Shown one piece after another: positions 21,041-31,906 of a stretch of 64,000 nucleotides of DNA. The translations under genes and the position numbers were made by a program. The notes beneath the pieces were generated by a model. It was not told the origin of the DNA, searched no databases, and saw only the letters and a program-made list of their open reading frames with translations. This DNA comes from Naganishia liquefaciens (Eukaryota; Basidiomycota; Tremellomycetes; Filobasidiales; Filobasidiaceae), in contig BLZA01000053.1 of NCBI GenBank assembly GCA_013423385.1, positions 310,001 to 374,000 on the forward strand, in the 5' to 3' direction. Within the stretch, counting starts at the first letter, position 1. Each line of letters opens with the position of its first letter.

Positions 21041-21640
21041 CTAAAGAGCAAAGCCTACTCTTCGTTTCGGTTTCGCAGCCCCATCTGACGCAGCATCGCT
21101 CGTCTTTCTCTTAGAGGCCGGCTTCTTTGCCTCTTTTCGCTGTTTCTTGATTTCCTTTGTCTCGGCAAGAATTGCCCTTTTGGCGTCAAGCTGTCAACCG
21201 ATGGGAAATCAGCATTACTGGATGAATTGCGATCTGAACGTGCGTACCAGCGCCCTATTCTTCGCTTTCGTGCGTTGTCGGTTCTTGCTCTGTTTCTGTG
21301 CGGCATCCCTGGACTCTCCCTTGCCACCAGAAGCCTTTATCGGACGATCCAGATCGGCGGCATCCACTGTTCTCTCCGTTACCGCAACCGGCTCATCTTC
21401 TCCAGCAGTACTCTTGGATTTGCCCTTGGCGGAAACGGCTTCGGCGACGGCTGCTTCCTTGGCGGATTCCTTCTGGACCCTTGGGAGGGCATCTATCAGG
21501 CTTAAAAGCGCCGACTGAAACGGAGCAATGTTTAGTACAGCTTGAGGTTTCGTAAAGAGCAGGAACCGCACCTTGTCTTCGACAAATTTCTTTCCCTTTT
21601 TTCCGTCACCTCCGGCTTTGCCTTTCTTGGTTTGCATCAT
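21041..21640 (-). CDS. Basic Lys/Ala-rich small protein, unknown
   Basis: Three exons on the minus strand (21640-21572, 21514-21248, 21190-21041) encode 161 aa. The protein begins MMQTKKGKAGGDGKKGKK, then a short hydrophobic helix FVEDKSALLSLIDALPRV. An acidic-to-basic linker follows, then a strongly basic predicted helix (KNRQRTKAKNRALLDAKRAI, TKEIKKQRKEAKKPASKRK), ending in KRRVGFAL. Composition suggests a nuclear or nucleolar protein, perhaps in ribosome biogenesis, but no named family is recognised. The frame closes with ordinary GT-AG introns. There are two adjacent start codons (21640 and 21637). Confidence 0.7.
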
Positions 21641-22488
21641 GGTGGATATCGGAGGACACGTCAACCGGGTTTGGTTGGAGCTAGATACAGGTGAGTGAGT
21701 ATCTGCCAGCGAGCAGTAACGCAGGAGTCGGTATCGTGGCAAAGACCCGACACGCATCGCTACATTCACACCAGAAATCAAAGTTCGGCAGCGGATACAA
21801 ACGGCGATCCTTTTGGACGTATACATGGAATTACAAAGTAAACATCCTCTGGCCATGTGTCTACATGATTGGAGATCAAGTAAAGGAGCGGGCCTCGGCA
21901 AGGGCCTCGGCACAGCGTCCTTTGGGCACCTAGCTAGGATTGTTCCCTTTGCTCGGAACACACCTTTCCGCAATCCGAACGTTTGACAGGTCCCGCAAAC
22001 AGATCATGCTCAGATGCATAAACCCGACCGCTTGCAACTATCCCTCAAATATCGTCTGCACTGCAAAGATATACTTGTCCCGGTCGTTGCCAGACCAAAG
22101 CGCGCACAAATGTATCGAGTGGGGGGGGGGGGAGCAGCGAGATAGTGACCGTTGCTTCCCTCCACCACCCCGCCCAACGCGCACTGAACCCATACCTGAT
22201 CGTCCCTGCCCTTGCGCACGAATTTCTTGGACCTCACTCGGGTATCCAAAAGTCTGACATTGTGTTACACATCCTTGGACAACGGATTATTGAACGCATC
22301 TATTGTACGACCATGGCCTCCCCCGTCGTCGCGGGCACCGACAATTCCGCCTTGCCGGACGTTGCCCGCTTCGTCTCAATCAGCTCGGCGCCTTCCCAGA
22401 ACCTGCGGGAGAAAGAGAGAGAATGTTGCATGAGCCCCCTCGGCGACGAAAACGGACGGATTCAAGGGGGGGCCGAGGCAATGGAGGC
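21641..22488. other. Spacer with a 12-G run
   Basis: This gap lies between the start of the basic protein gene and the 3' end of PRE3, both on the minus strand. A run of 12 G occupies 22121-22132. Short open frames on the plus strand have no family features and overlap the PRE3 3' UTR. Confidence 0.45.
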
Positions 22489-23492
22489 TTACTTTGGCAG
22501 TTCGTTCCCTGGTACAAAGATCCGTCGGACGCCTTCCTTTTTGATCACGCACATTCGAATGCAGCCGCCCGAGGAGCCGTCCCGTGCCATGGCGAGGGAA
22601 AGCGCTGGATGAGAGCGAGGGTTTAAGGGTGATGGACCGGAAAATAGAGCAAGGAATATCTACGTACTGTTCTTGACAAAGTTGACGGTTTCTTCCTCGG
22701 TCATTCCCTCCTTGTACGTGGCATCACAGTATCCGTACACATACGTCGAACCGGAACCTGACGAATCAAGGCGCATCAGGTCTTCTGTGCAAAAAGGTGC
22801 GGAAAAGCCTTCAAAGGCTAGGCGACTCACCACCAATCGACCACGGCTGCCTAAAGATCCCCCCACCAAGCGGAATATTATACACCTGTCCCCCTTGCTC
22901 GTCATCCCACCCTGCAACGATGATACCCGCGGAAAGCCTATCCTTGTTCTCGTAGCAAAGCGACTGGAAGAGGGACGCGATGGTGTGCACGGGCGGACGG
23001 GCGTCGTGTTGGGCTGCGTAGAATTGGGCGTGGTAGTGGACAATGTCGGCGACGGCCTGCAAAGGTGCCCGGGGGGGGTGGGGGGTGTCAAACGCAGTGG
23101 GACAAGTAGAGAGGGGGGGGGGAGAACGGGCGTACCTGGGTGTCGGCGGCACTGCCACTTCGACAGCAGTATACGCGGTCGTGGATGTGCGTGAGCTTGT
23201 CTGTCACTCTGTTGGCCTGCAAGGTGGACGCAGAGGATTACAGTTGAAAGATGTTGGATATGGAGGGGAGCTTGACACTGACGATGTAGCTTCCGGTTGT
23301 TGTTCGACTGTCTGCACCTAGTACCACGCCTCCGTCGAATGCGACGGCCATGATAGAGGTCTATCGTAAGGGATGTGTGGGATCAACGAGAGCCTTGCAT
23401 GATTCCCCGCGCGCGATGCAATCACGTACACCGAGGTTCACTTCGCCCTTCTTGAGCCTCTCGATGTTTACCGAGTTGATCATGTCCGCCAT
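22489..23492 (-). CDS. PRE3: 20S proteasome subunit beta-1 (caspase-like)
   Basis: Six exons on the minus strand (23492-23430, 23360-23283, 23216-23136, 23056-22831, 22757-22668, 22604-22489) encode 217 aa. Exon 1 encodes exactly the 21-residue propeptide ending in LKKGEVNLG. Exon 2 begins with the catalytic Thr ([20 protein letters not shown]). Other marks are [55 protein letters not shown] and [13 protein letters not shown]. These match yeast Pre3 and human PSMB6, the subunit that cuts after acidic residues. The C-terminus (GNELPK) is short. It is divergent from RPN12, another proteasome gene, with 264 bp between the starts. Confidence 0.96.
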
Positions 23493-23756
23493 TGTGTCGA
23501 GTGTTGTGCTATGGGTGCGATGCTGGATGGGAGAATAACCTAGGTAGGTGCATGTACTGCTTTATGGAATCCCAATGATCACTCTTGCGATCCTTGATTC
23601 TCCGCCCGTCGCGCTTCGTCATCCTGCCATGCGCCCCTCCCAACTCTGGACACGCACTCGCCCCGCCCAGCATCATCCACAGCGTCTTCTTGGGCATCCA
23701 TCCGCCCCTGATACCGTCCCATCGCACACACCTCACCCCACCACGCATCACGCATC
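23493..23756. promoter_or_regulatory. Divergent PRE3/RPN12 promoter
   Basis: These 264 bp must carry the promoters of both proteasome genes. The yeast proteasome element GGTGGCAAA was looked for on both strands and is absent, so if the two genes share a regulator it uses another site. Confidence 0.55.
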
Positions 23757-24963
23757 ATGCCAGACCAACACCTCGCCAAGCAGCTGCACGATCTCCAGCA
23801 GGCGTACGACAGGAATGATTTTCAGACGACGGGGAAACAGTTGACGGCGCTCAAGGTAATGCGATGCGATGCCATGCCATGCCATGCCATCGCCCCGAGA
23901 ATCCACCCTCGTTCGCTTGCTGACTCTTCCCCGGTCCCAGATCTCGCTTGCAAAGGCTGGACTGTTGTTCCCATCGCAGGATGGTGACAAGGAAGATCTC
24001 GCCGTCGCCCGTACGTAGAAAGTCAAGCGGTATACCGTCGAGACCGACTTTGCTCATTCGATTACCTGCACAACGTCAGGCTCCATACTTGAAATCGGCG
24101 CCTTTTACTCGCTTGCAAACAAGGATGTCAAGGCTTTTGAACGATACGAGGCAATGTTGACAGTGTATTACCGAGATTTGAGGTGAGTCTTTTGGGATTC
24201 GTGATAGGGGGGAGAGCGGCGGAACGGAACATCAGCTGACGATCTCCCCTTGGTTCCACCTTGCAGCCCTATACTACCCCCCTCGCCTCTCCGCCGTCCA
24301 ATCCTCGGCCTCGCCCTCCTCTCTCATCTATCGACCTCGCGCATATCCCAATTCCACACCATGCTGGAAGAGCTCTCGACCTCGTCCAACGAGGAAGACA
24401 AGGATATCCTCAATGACGTGTACATCCGGTGGCCCGTCGAGTTGGAGAGGAGTTTGATGGAGGGAAGCTATACAAAGGCGTGGAGGGCAAAGAGCCGTGC
24501 GCCGAGAAAGGAGTACGAGGTCTTGGCGGAAGGGTTGATGAGCACGATTCGGTGAGTCTTTTTGTTCTCATTCGCACGTCGTCCCGTCTTCTCACGTGCG
24601 GGCTCTCGCAGCAACGACATTGCCTCTTGCCATGAAAAGGCATACCAGTCGCTTCCCTTGGCAGAAGCTTCCCGGCTGTTGTTCTTTACAAACGAAAGCG
24701 AGGCAGCGCAATTCGGTCAGCAGGTGAGGAACCCGTTTCTGTTTCCGCGCCAAGCAGAGTATTGATCATCCCGTCCGTAGCGCGGCTGGAGCTTTTCACC
24801 TACCACCAAAATCTTCACGTTTCCCAAGACGTTGACGGACGGTGCGACGGGGTCGTCGACCACCGCCGCCGACGGAACCGAGACCGCGAGCGATCAATTG
24901 GAGAAACGCGGGCTGGTCAGAAAGGCGTTGGAGTATGCGACGGAGCTGGAGGCTATTGTATAG
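23757..24963 (+). CDS. RPN12: 26S proteasome regulatory lid subunit RPN12
   Basis: Six exons (23757-23855, 23941-24010, 24080-24182, 24267-24551, 24612-24723, 24781-24963) encode 283 aa. The N-terminus is helical (LAKQLHDLQQAYDRNDFQTT), as in the TPR-like repeats of the family. It continues with ARSILEIGAFYSLANKDVKAFERY and ERYEAMLTVYYRDL. The C-terminal PCI/CSN8-PSD8 domain holds FIRWPVELERSLMEGSY-like sequence, AEGLMSTIRNDIASCHEKAY and LPLAEASRLLFF. Rpn12 completes the lid of the 19S particle. Length is close to yeast Rpn12 (274 aa). It shares its promoter region with PRE3, which fits co-expression of proteasome parts. Confidence 0.93.
23861..23890 (+). repeat. GC(C/G)AT pentamer repeat in RPN12 intron 1
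   Basis: Two copies of GCGAT are followed by four copies of GCCAT, a short microsatellite inside the first intron. Confidence 0.8.
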
Positions 24964-25847
24964 ATGTCATGCAAGGGATGGAATTGCTTGCTGTATCGTC
25001 TGTGCGGTGGATCCGGGGGGGCCTTCCTGCGATGCGCGTCAAGGGCAGGGATTTCGTGTGGTGATAACCAGCAAGCGCCAAGGAGGACGGAAGGCCTGAA
25101 GAGCGTATGAGGTGATACCGGCGATATCTCGTTGTTGCGATCGTTCGTCGATCTGGTCTTTTGCCTCTTCGGTTCTAGTCGACTCAAAAAGGTCCTTTTG
25201 GCGACAACCACGCCCCCACCTGCGAATTGCGAGCAGCAACAACGGAGCGTGTCTCCTGGTGAATGTATCCCGCTGCGGATGGCCTACGGCGGTGAGACCC
25301 GAGTCGGTGCGTGCGGATATTGACCCGAGGGACACTTTGGCTACTTGGAGAAGTGACGCAATCCATGCAACGCCTCTTCTCTACGAGGAACTCAAGGGGC
25401 TTTTGAATACGGTCATCTCCCTTAGGCAATAGTCTATGAGATATGCCCCTTGTCATCATCTATTCTATCCATTCACAATTACAATGCCTTTCAGTCATGG
25501 AGATTGGTCTGAGCTTGCCACGATGAAAGGCAGTTGCTGACGGAAGCGACGGTCGCGTTGGTACCATTGCTCGAGAGCTGATCTCACAAATCTCCATGTG
25601 CCATGATCGGTAGCAAGAAACCACAATCAGACAAAATGGATGGTCACCCATGACCTTCATCCGACCCGATAGAGTTGTCATGGATGGAAGCGAGTCTTGC
25701 GTTGAAGGATCCTGAAAGAGTTGCCTTTACGATATGCAGGATCCAAGCGCGACCAGCCGGCCCATATGCCGATGCCGCCACCACAGGCCGGCAGCATCTG
25801 ACGACCATCTGCGGTTACCGGACATCCCCCCCCCTTCCTTCGCCTAG
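24964..25847. other. Convergent spacer between RPN12 and SEN54
   Basis: This stretch of 884 bp is longer than the other convergent gaps here. It holds the 3' ends of both genes and a tentative small minus-strand gene (25039-25459, listed separately). A C-rich run lies at about 25826-25834. Confidence 0.4.
25039..25459 (-). CDS. Tentative small two-exon gene, unknown
   Basis: Two open segments on the minus strand, 25459-25345 and 25283-25039, join in frame across a 61-nt GT-AG gap to give 119 aa. The charged stretches (DDRIQKPLEFLVEKRR and RQKDLFESTRTEEAKDQIDE) look coding rather than random. They are followed by a more hydrophobic tail, ALQAFRPPWRLLVITT. However, the donor (GTAGCC) is weak, no family is recognised, and the plus strand is also open over part of the same span. 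It may be real or a chance frame in GC-rich DNA. Confidence 0.25.
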
Positions 25848-27861
25848 CTACATCATCTCATTCGGCACCATCACATGTTCCTGGAAACCACCCCTTCCGA
25901 GCCTCGTCCATCCAACATTCCCGCCATCCACGACCGCCACGATCAACGACCGATCGCCTTGTTTCAGCGCCTGGAAAGTGTTGACCTGCGGCGGCTGCGG
26001 AGGGCGCGCGGGCGGGGACGTCGGGCTGATGAGGGCGCGTAGCCGTGTGAGGAGGCCTTGTGGAGCCGTCGGCGGGGCAGGGTGGGCGTCGGCGGGTTTG
26101 CCGCCTCGTGGGGGAGCGGCTGGGCGCGGTCGGATGATGGGCGTGGGAATGGCAGGAAGGGACGGGAAGATTTCTTCCATTTGCGGCAATGTCGGGAACG
26201 GCACGGACCGGGCGCTGGTCATCGCATATGAGCGTCAGGCGGCGGGGCCAAGAGGGTTTGGGTTATAAAGACTCACTCGACGACGGCGATCCAGAAATCA
26301 GGCGGTAAACTCTCTAAACCCTCGACGCTTCCGCGGTCCCACTTGGCGCGCGTCCAGTGCGTGACGGGTTTCCACACGTGGAAAAAGGGCAAGTACGGGT
26401 TAACGTCGAGGCATGCGAATGGGTCGGCGGATGGGGTCGGGGGTGTGCGGGGAGTTTTCGTTGATGGGTGGGCGTGTCCTGAGGGGATGATCCGGAGCTT
26501 GGAGTAGAGAGCGCCTAGGTGGAAGTCCGAGTCAGCGCAGGCCGGGGGGGGGGGGGGGGGAGGGGGAGGGGGAGACTTGTGGACTTGGAAAACCTGAACT
26601 CACCGTAGCCCGAAGCCGTCACACGACCAAGCAAACCCGCACCCTCGCCTCCCCGTCGTCCAACAAGCGGCGCTACCATTCGACGAATCGCATCCCTCAC
26701 CGAAAGGAACGGCGCTATCAGTCTCCTCAGAGCGGCGCGGATCACCGACGCGACGGTCGTACGTGTGCGTTGAGGGCAGGCGGATTGGGAAGCGCGGGAA
26801 GCGGGTTTGCGGAAGCGAGGGGGCAAGAATCGTTCGGTTCGTTGAACAGTGTATCCCAGTCGCTTGAGCCCTGCATACACCTGCACGCCTTGGATATGAG
26901 CCTACTCCTTGATGAAAAATGGCGCGGCTGAACCCCGAGAGACCGACCTGATACCGCTCGAGCGTTAACCCATCCCGTCCGATAAACCGACTAAACGCCT
27001 CCATCGCGCTCATCTCGACACATCCTTCGAACCCTGCCTGCGCATCGTTCCATACCATCTCTTGCTCCTGCACCGTCAGCTGCGGATCGTACGCCGAGGG
27101 ATGTACCCAGATTTGAAGGGATCCACGTTCGAGGAGGTAGAGGGCCTCCTCGGGGAGGAGTTCCATGGAGGATGATGCGGGCGTCGTGGGTTTCGGTTGG
27201 GCGGGGTCGAACGGTGGGCGTATGGTGTGGCCGAGGGTGAGGAATAGGTTTCCGTGGATGATCTCAACTTGCGGAAAGGGGCTCTTGGTGGAGAGGGTTG
27301 CGTGGGATATATTTTTGCTGAGCGGTGCGGATTCAGTCAGTCAGTACAGATGGGGTCACGCAAGGGGAAAAGCAACGCACCTAGACGTCCCCCTGACGCC
27401 ACTCAAGCCATCAAACAACGCCTGTCGACTCTCACGAAGCATTTTTTCCTGAATCGTGACCGTCTCGTTCAACGGCTCGAAATCCTTTTCGCCGCGCTTG
27501 GGAATGACGATCCGCTGCGGCGCTGCCGTTGTTGGCGCCCGCTGGACCTGGCTGGGAGGAGTTTCCCGTGATCAGCCCATCAAGAGAGAGAGAGAGTGAA
27601 TGGAATCCTCGAAACGTACCGCCCAAACGCACGCATCGTCTCGAGACTCGGTCCCTCATCGTCGTCGTCGTCGTCGTCGGAATCCGCCGGCCCGAGCGGC
27701 GCTGGCTGCTTTTCGGCGGTGGGTGCCTTGGCTCGGGATGGTGTTGTCCGCGGGGACGATGGACCTGAGCGTGGGCTGTCCATGGTGGATGGGGCTGGGC
27801 TGCCTTGTCTGCCTCGTCTACCTTTACCCATCCTCGCCCAGGCCCGCTTGCCCGCTCTCAT
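25848..27861 (-). CDS. SEN54: tRNA-splicing endonuclease subunit SEN54
   Basis: Six exons on the minus strand (27861-27620, 27551-27381, 27317-26948, 26880-26604, 26514-26277, 26214-25848) encode 554 aa. An N-terminal region rich in Ser, Pro and Asp (a run of seven Asp) is followed by the Sen54 N-terminal domain: HGNLFLTLGHTI and the family signature LLPEEALYLLERGSLQIW. VYAGLKRLGYTVQR follows. The C-terminal part has FFHVWKPVTHWTRAKWD and VNTFQALKQGDRSLIVAVVD, which match the end of yeast Sen54. Sen54 is a structural subunit of the Sen2-Sen34-Sen15-Sen54 endonuclease that cuts tRNA introns such as the one at 429-447. A second possible start is at 27831. Intron 4 contains a 17-G run. It is divergent from NXT1, 127 bp apart. 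Confidence 0.9.
26544..26560 (+). repeat. 17-G homopolymer in SEN54 intron 4
   Basis: A run of 17 G on the plus strand is poly-C in the transcript, just upstream of the acceptor of exon 5, where it serves as an all-C polypyrimidine tract. Length is likely to vary between strains and sequencing reads. Confidence 0.8.
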
Positions 27862-27988
27862 GACCACCTGCAACCTCGCGCGCGGGTGATCGGACGCGGG
27901 TCACGTGCGCGCGAGTGCTCGTGATTGAGACGTCCCCCCCTCCCCCTCCCCGCCTTCGTCCCTCTCCCTCCAGACGGGGCATCCAGCC
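27862..27988. promoter_or_regulatory. Short divergent SEN54/NXT1 promoter
   Basis: Only 127 bp separate the two start codons, so both transcripts must start within it or overlap in their 5' leaders. It is C-rich on the plus strand. No TATA box was seen. Confidence 0.5.
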
Positions 27989-28991
27989 ATGGCATTCTTC
28001 GCACCAGACCAGACACCAGCACTCACACACTCGTACGTCCGCTGACGTGCGCGTGCGTTTCCCCGGATGCGGGCTCACCGGTATGCCGCAGATGGACAGA
28101 CGACGACGTCCATGTCGCATCGTCGGCTGCTATTCACTTTATCAAGGCATTCTACCAATCCATGGACAATGTCGTCGAACGCCTTCCCGTGAGTCTCCTT
28201 AGATCGCCCGCGCAGGGATATTCAACAACCGCCTGCTCGCGCCCTCCCGCAGCTGCTCGCACGGTTCTACAGCGATAGATCTACCATGATCTGGAACGGA
28301 ACAAAGGCAACCGGCATGTCCGAGATTGGCGCCTTGATCAAGGATGTCCCGCCATCGCGCACCGACCCCCTGAGCGTCGACTGTCATCCAATAGCCGGTA
28401 CGTCCCGCGGTCCCTTCCCTTCCCTTCCTTTCCAAATTCACCCACTCACGTCCCCCCCCCCCCCCCCCCCCCCCCCCCCGCCCGCCAAAGGAACACCCTA
28501 CCCGCGCCTGCTCATCACCGTCCAGGGCCTCGTCACCCACACACCACCCGCGCAACTCACCTCGCACGCGCTCGGAACCCGTCTCGCCAAGGCATTCTAC
28601 ACACCCGTAAACGACACCCACACGTATCCCGATATCCCGGCCGCTGTGCATCCGGACCCCGTGCCGGATCTACTCGCACGACAAGGCGGCAGCACGCGCA
28701 GGACGGATGATCGGGATGGCGAGCAGCCGCCCGTGTTGTCGCAGCACGAGGTAAAAGACTTGACGCCGCGCATATTTCACGAGGTGTTTGTGCTCGCGAA
28801 TGTGGACGAGGCCGTAAGCGTGACGGGGACGGGGGAGGATGGACGGCCGGTCCCGCCGGCGCGGCAGCCGAATCAGCAGCCCGTGGTGAGTCGGCCCCCC
28901 CCCCTTTTGCGCGAGTTTCTGCGGGATGGAATACTGATGGAGGGGAGCCTAGTATACGATTTTGAGTGATACGTTTAGGTTTGTCGGGTGA
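27989..28991 (+). CDS. NXT1: NTF2-like mRNA export factor (NXT1/p15 family)
   Basis: Five exons (27989-28032, 28092-28188, 28253-28397, 28491-28885, 28953-28991) encode 239 aa. The NTF2 fold is visible as ASSAAIHFIKAFYQSMDN, LLARFYSDRSTMIWNGTKAT, IGALIKDVPPS, DCHPIAGTPYPRLLITVQG, then EVFVLANV and a C-terminal YTILSDTFRFVG. The WNG motif and the FRFVG ending favour p15/NXT1 over NTF2 itself. NXT1 pairs with the Mex67/NXF1 export receptor to carry mRNA through nuclear pores. The protein is about 100 residues longer than human NXT1 (140 aa). The extra sequence sits between the GLVTH and EVFVLANV strands and after it, and is rich in Pro, Asp and Gln. Intron 3 contains a run of 28 C. Confidence 0.88.
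28452..28479 (+). repeat. 28-C homopolymer in NXT1 intron 3
   Basis: An uninterrupted run of 28 C lies shortly before the acceptor AAAG at 28487-28490. It forms the polypyrimidine tract of this intron. Confidence 0.85.
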
Positions 28992-29350
28992 GACGGCGCG
29001 AGAACGTCGGCTCCAAGGGAGCGGTTGGTTCATGCAGGCGCAGAAGACGGCTCAAGTCCGGGTTGGGCAGGCTTGCCTCGTGTCCGGCAGAAACAACAAG
29101 GATTCCAGTGTGGCCGTCACCCCAGCATTTCAGACTTTGGTTTTCCTCAAGAGGAGCCCGATAGACGGCGAGACCAACATAGCCATGATCGTCAAACATA
29201 TGCAATGTCATTCAGTCTTTCTTTTCCAAAGCAATCTTTGTCGCCGATGGCTTCTACAAATTAATCTCCGAGTTCTGCACACATCAACTTTCATTAAAAC
29301 ATTCATTTTCCGCCCGAGTATCCGATCCTGCATCCCCCCCGGCCCCCCAT
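28992..29350. other. Convergent 3' spacer
   Basis: The 3' ends of NXT1 (plus) and the zinc-cluster gene (minus) lie here. AT content rises around 29200-29310, as expected for 3' UTRs. No gene was seen. Confidence 0.45.
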
Positions 29351-31906
29351 CTACTCCTCTGGAAACGCCGTCGGCTCATGCTCCAACGCCGTGTCCTCAT
29401 GCGGCGTCAAATCGCCCAAGAGCATCCCCGCGATACTCGACCGCCCGCCCGCGACATCTCGATCCGAGGGCGTACCGTTCCCGCTCGTCACGCCCGGGGT
29501 ATCCATCTCGCCGCCGCCGCCGCTGCCGACGGACATCACCACCGCGCCCGACGACGAGCGAAGATGGCTGTCCTGCGCCCCGGAGCCGTGCTCGGCGACG
29601 CCGCGGACGGAAGACAGCGTGTTGAGATCGGCGTTACTGCCTGTGCGCGCGTGGTGCGTCGGAAGATTAGCCTGCATGTTGGAATCGGCGAATCGGGGGG
29701 CGTACGGAGGGGTCGCCGTCATCGTTGTGGTCGTTGCTCCACCGCCACCACCGCCACCGCCACCTTCCTCTACGCCGGCATAATCCAACTCTCGTTCGCC
29801 GCTGATCAAGGGCGATCGGTGGGTCTTGCCCTGCTGAGGATAGTATTCGCGCGGATACGACGTTGGCTGTGGTTGGTTGGGCGGCGAGGCCGAGACGCCC
29901 GGTCCGCCGGCGTAGCCGCCGAGCTGATACTGTCCGCCGAAATCCGCCTGCCCGCCCGTGCCCGGGGTCACCGGGTGATTGCCGTAAAACATGCGTTGAT
30001 CCGTCGTACGGTCGCTGCGGTCATAGTCGCGCGACGAGCTCGTGCTCATGCCCTCCATGTAATGCTGAGGACCCATGTTGAACCCCGACCCGGGCCAATT
30101 GCTGAGAAGCTGGCCGTGCTGGTGCAGACTTGCCGAGTTGGGGTTCCCGTTCGAGGCATCATACGCCGACAACAAGCTGCGGTTCATGTCGCCCATCTCG
30201 GCGTCGTCCTTGCCCCGTGGATCCGAAGGCGAAAACGGCTGCCGCATCCCGTCGATCGGCCCGGCCGACGTGGGGATCTGGATATCATCGTCAATCATGG
30301 TAGAATGCTGGTGATGCGGGTGTACGTGATGATGCGGCATGCCCTGATTGTTCAGCGCCGCGAGATCCTGCGCATGCCGCTCAGCGGCCTTTCTCTGCTG
30401 ACGCTCCCGATTCGCCTGCTCCTTTTCCGTCTGGGATTTCTTGACCTTGTTGGGGCCGCGCATCCTGCGTTCGCTGGCGTAGATGCACGGAAGACCACGC
30501 TGTCCGCATCGACCGCAAGGCTGAAGGCCGTTGCACTGTAAAGCCAGTTAGTACTCCGGTAACATCTGACCACCTCGGACGCCCCAACCCACCTTTGCCT
30601 TTCGAATACGACACGGCTCGCACGCCTGAATGATCCGCTTGCGTTGCTTTTCATCCCGCGCCTTGGCATTCGCTCCCCCCAGCACGGGACTAAACTCGTC
30701 CCCGGACCCGTGCGGCGGCTGTTCCATCTGCGCGCCCATCTGCATGGCCGGAGACTGCAACGTCGCCGACCTCAAGTCCTGGCCGTGATGTGTACCCGCG
30801 AGCGATCCCGGGTACATGCCGCCTGCATGGAGGTTCAGGAGCGAGTCGGACGCGTTCAAGTCATGCACGACCTGATCTTGCGGATTGTACATGTCGAACG
30901 CAGACTCGGTGATTCCGTTGCCGCGGATGGACGATTCCCCGCCATAGCCCGAGCCGCCGATGCCGGAATTCATCAGGCCCTGTCCGCCCGCCATGTCCAT
31001 CCCGCCGCTCATCCTCATGTTTTCCTCGTGCGAAACGCTGCGATCCATATGCGGTCGTCCCGATTCCAAGCCCAAGCCGGCGCTGTTGGGCGGCATGCTG
31101 CTGGTGTATCCTTGCATGTACAAGTTGCCCGTCTGCTGGTTGCCCGAGTAGGGTGAATCATACGGCACGCCCGAGTTGGCGTAATTCGGAAAGTAGGCCG
31201 TCCCGGCCGGTTGACTCTCCGTCGGCGACTGGGCTTGCGCGAGCTGATTCACTCCCGACTGGAACATGGCTGATGCCGACGACGCATACGGGTTGTGATC
31301 GGGCGGCAGTTGAGCATGGGCGACCATGGCCGGCGATATGTGCTGGTAGTGCACAGGCATGGCCATGACGGGACTGCGTAGCATATTGTCAGATGTCGAG
31401 GCCGGTTCACGTGCCTGGGCGTCAATGAGCTTGTCGTCTTGTCGTCGCGGCGATGACGGGTCGTCGTCGCGCTTGGTATACTTTATAGGTCCCTCTTGTG
31501 CCCCGCCGGGAGATCCCGACATTCTCCTCTTGAGCCCCTGCGCGGAATCCTGAGCACTCAGACTGGCGAGCGTAGCCAACGCTTCTTCTGAGTTGACAAA
31601 TGCTGGGGAGGAAGGGTCGGCATGTACAGCAGCAGAGGGGGTAGTAGTAGCAGCTGCTGCATCATCACCACCCGTAATCGCTGGATCAAGTATCACATCA
31701 TTGGGATCTGCTGCAGGAGCATCGTCGTCGTGCGTTGCGGCAGGCTGGTCGTCTGGATCAGAGAGACCCTGCGTTGCAGCGGGGGCGTCCTCTGTATCCT
31801 CTATGATGGGGGACACGAGCTGAGCGACCGCTGCACCATCCTGTACGTCCTGGTCATCTGCTGATCTGGCGGGTGAGCCAGTAGTATCTTCGGGTGTGTT
31901 GGTCAT
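29351..31906 (-). CDS. Zn2Cys6 transcription factor with central zinc cluster
   Basis: Two exons on the minus strand (31906-30593, 30535-29351) encode 832 aa. The binuclear zinc cluster is at residues 429-455: ACEPCRIRKAK, then CNGLQPCGRCGQRGLPC, with spacing C-X2-C-X6-C-X5-C-X2-C-X6-C. The only intron falls inside the cluster, between its second and third cysteines. A basic linker (NKVKKSQTEKEQANRERQQR) follows and could start a coiled coil. The rest is low complexity: an acidic N-terminus with Ala/Asp repeats, a His-rich stretch (HHHVHPHHQH), a run of nine Gly and Ser/Asn/Gln-rich regions. No fungal-specific TF domain (MHR) is obvious. It should bind DNA in the nucleus; its targets are unknown. 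An in-frame upstream ATG exists, but the start at 31906 (MTNTPEDTTG) gives the natural acidic N-terminus. Confidence 0.9.

Noticed and set aside
23493-23756. Yeast-type PACE proteasome element in the PRE3/RPN12 promoter
   Set aside because: GGTGGCAAA and its complement were looked for and are absent.
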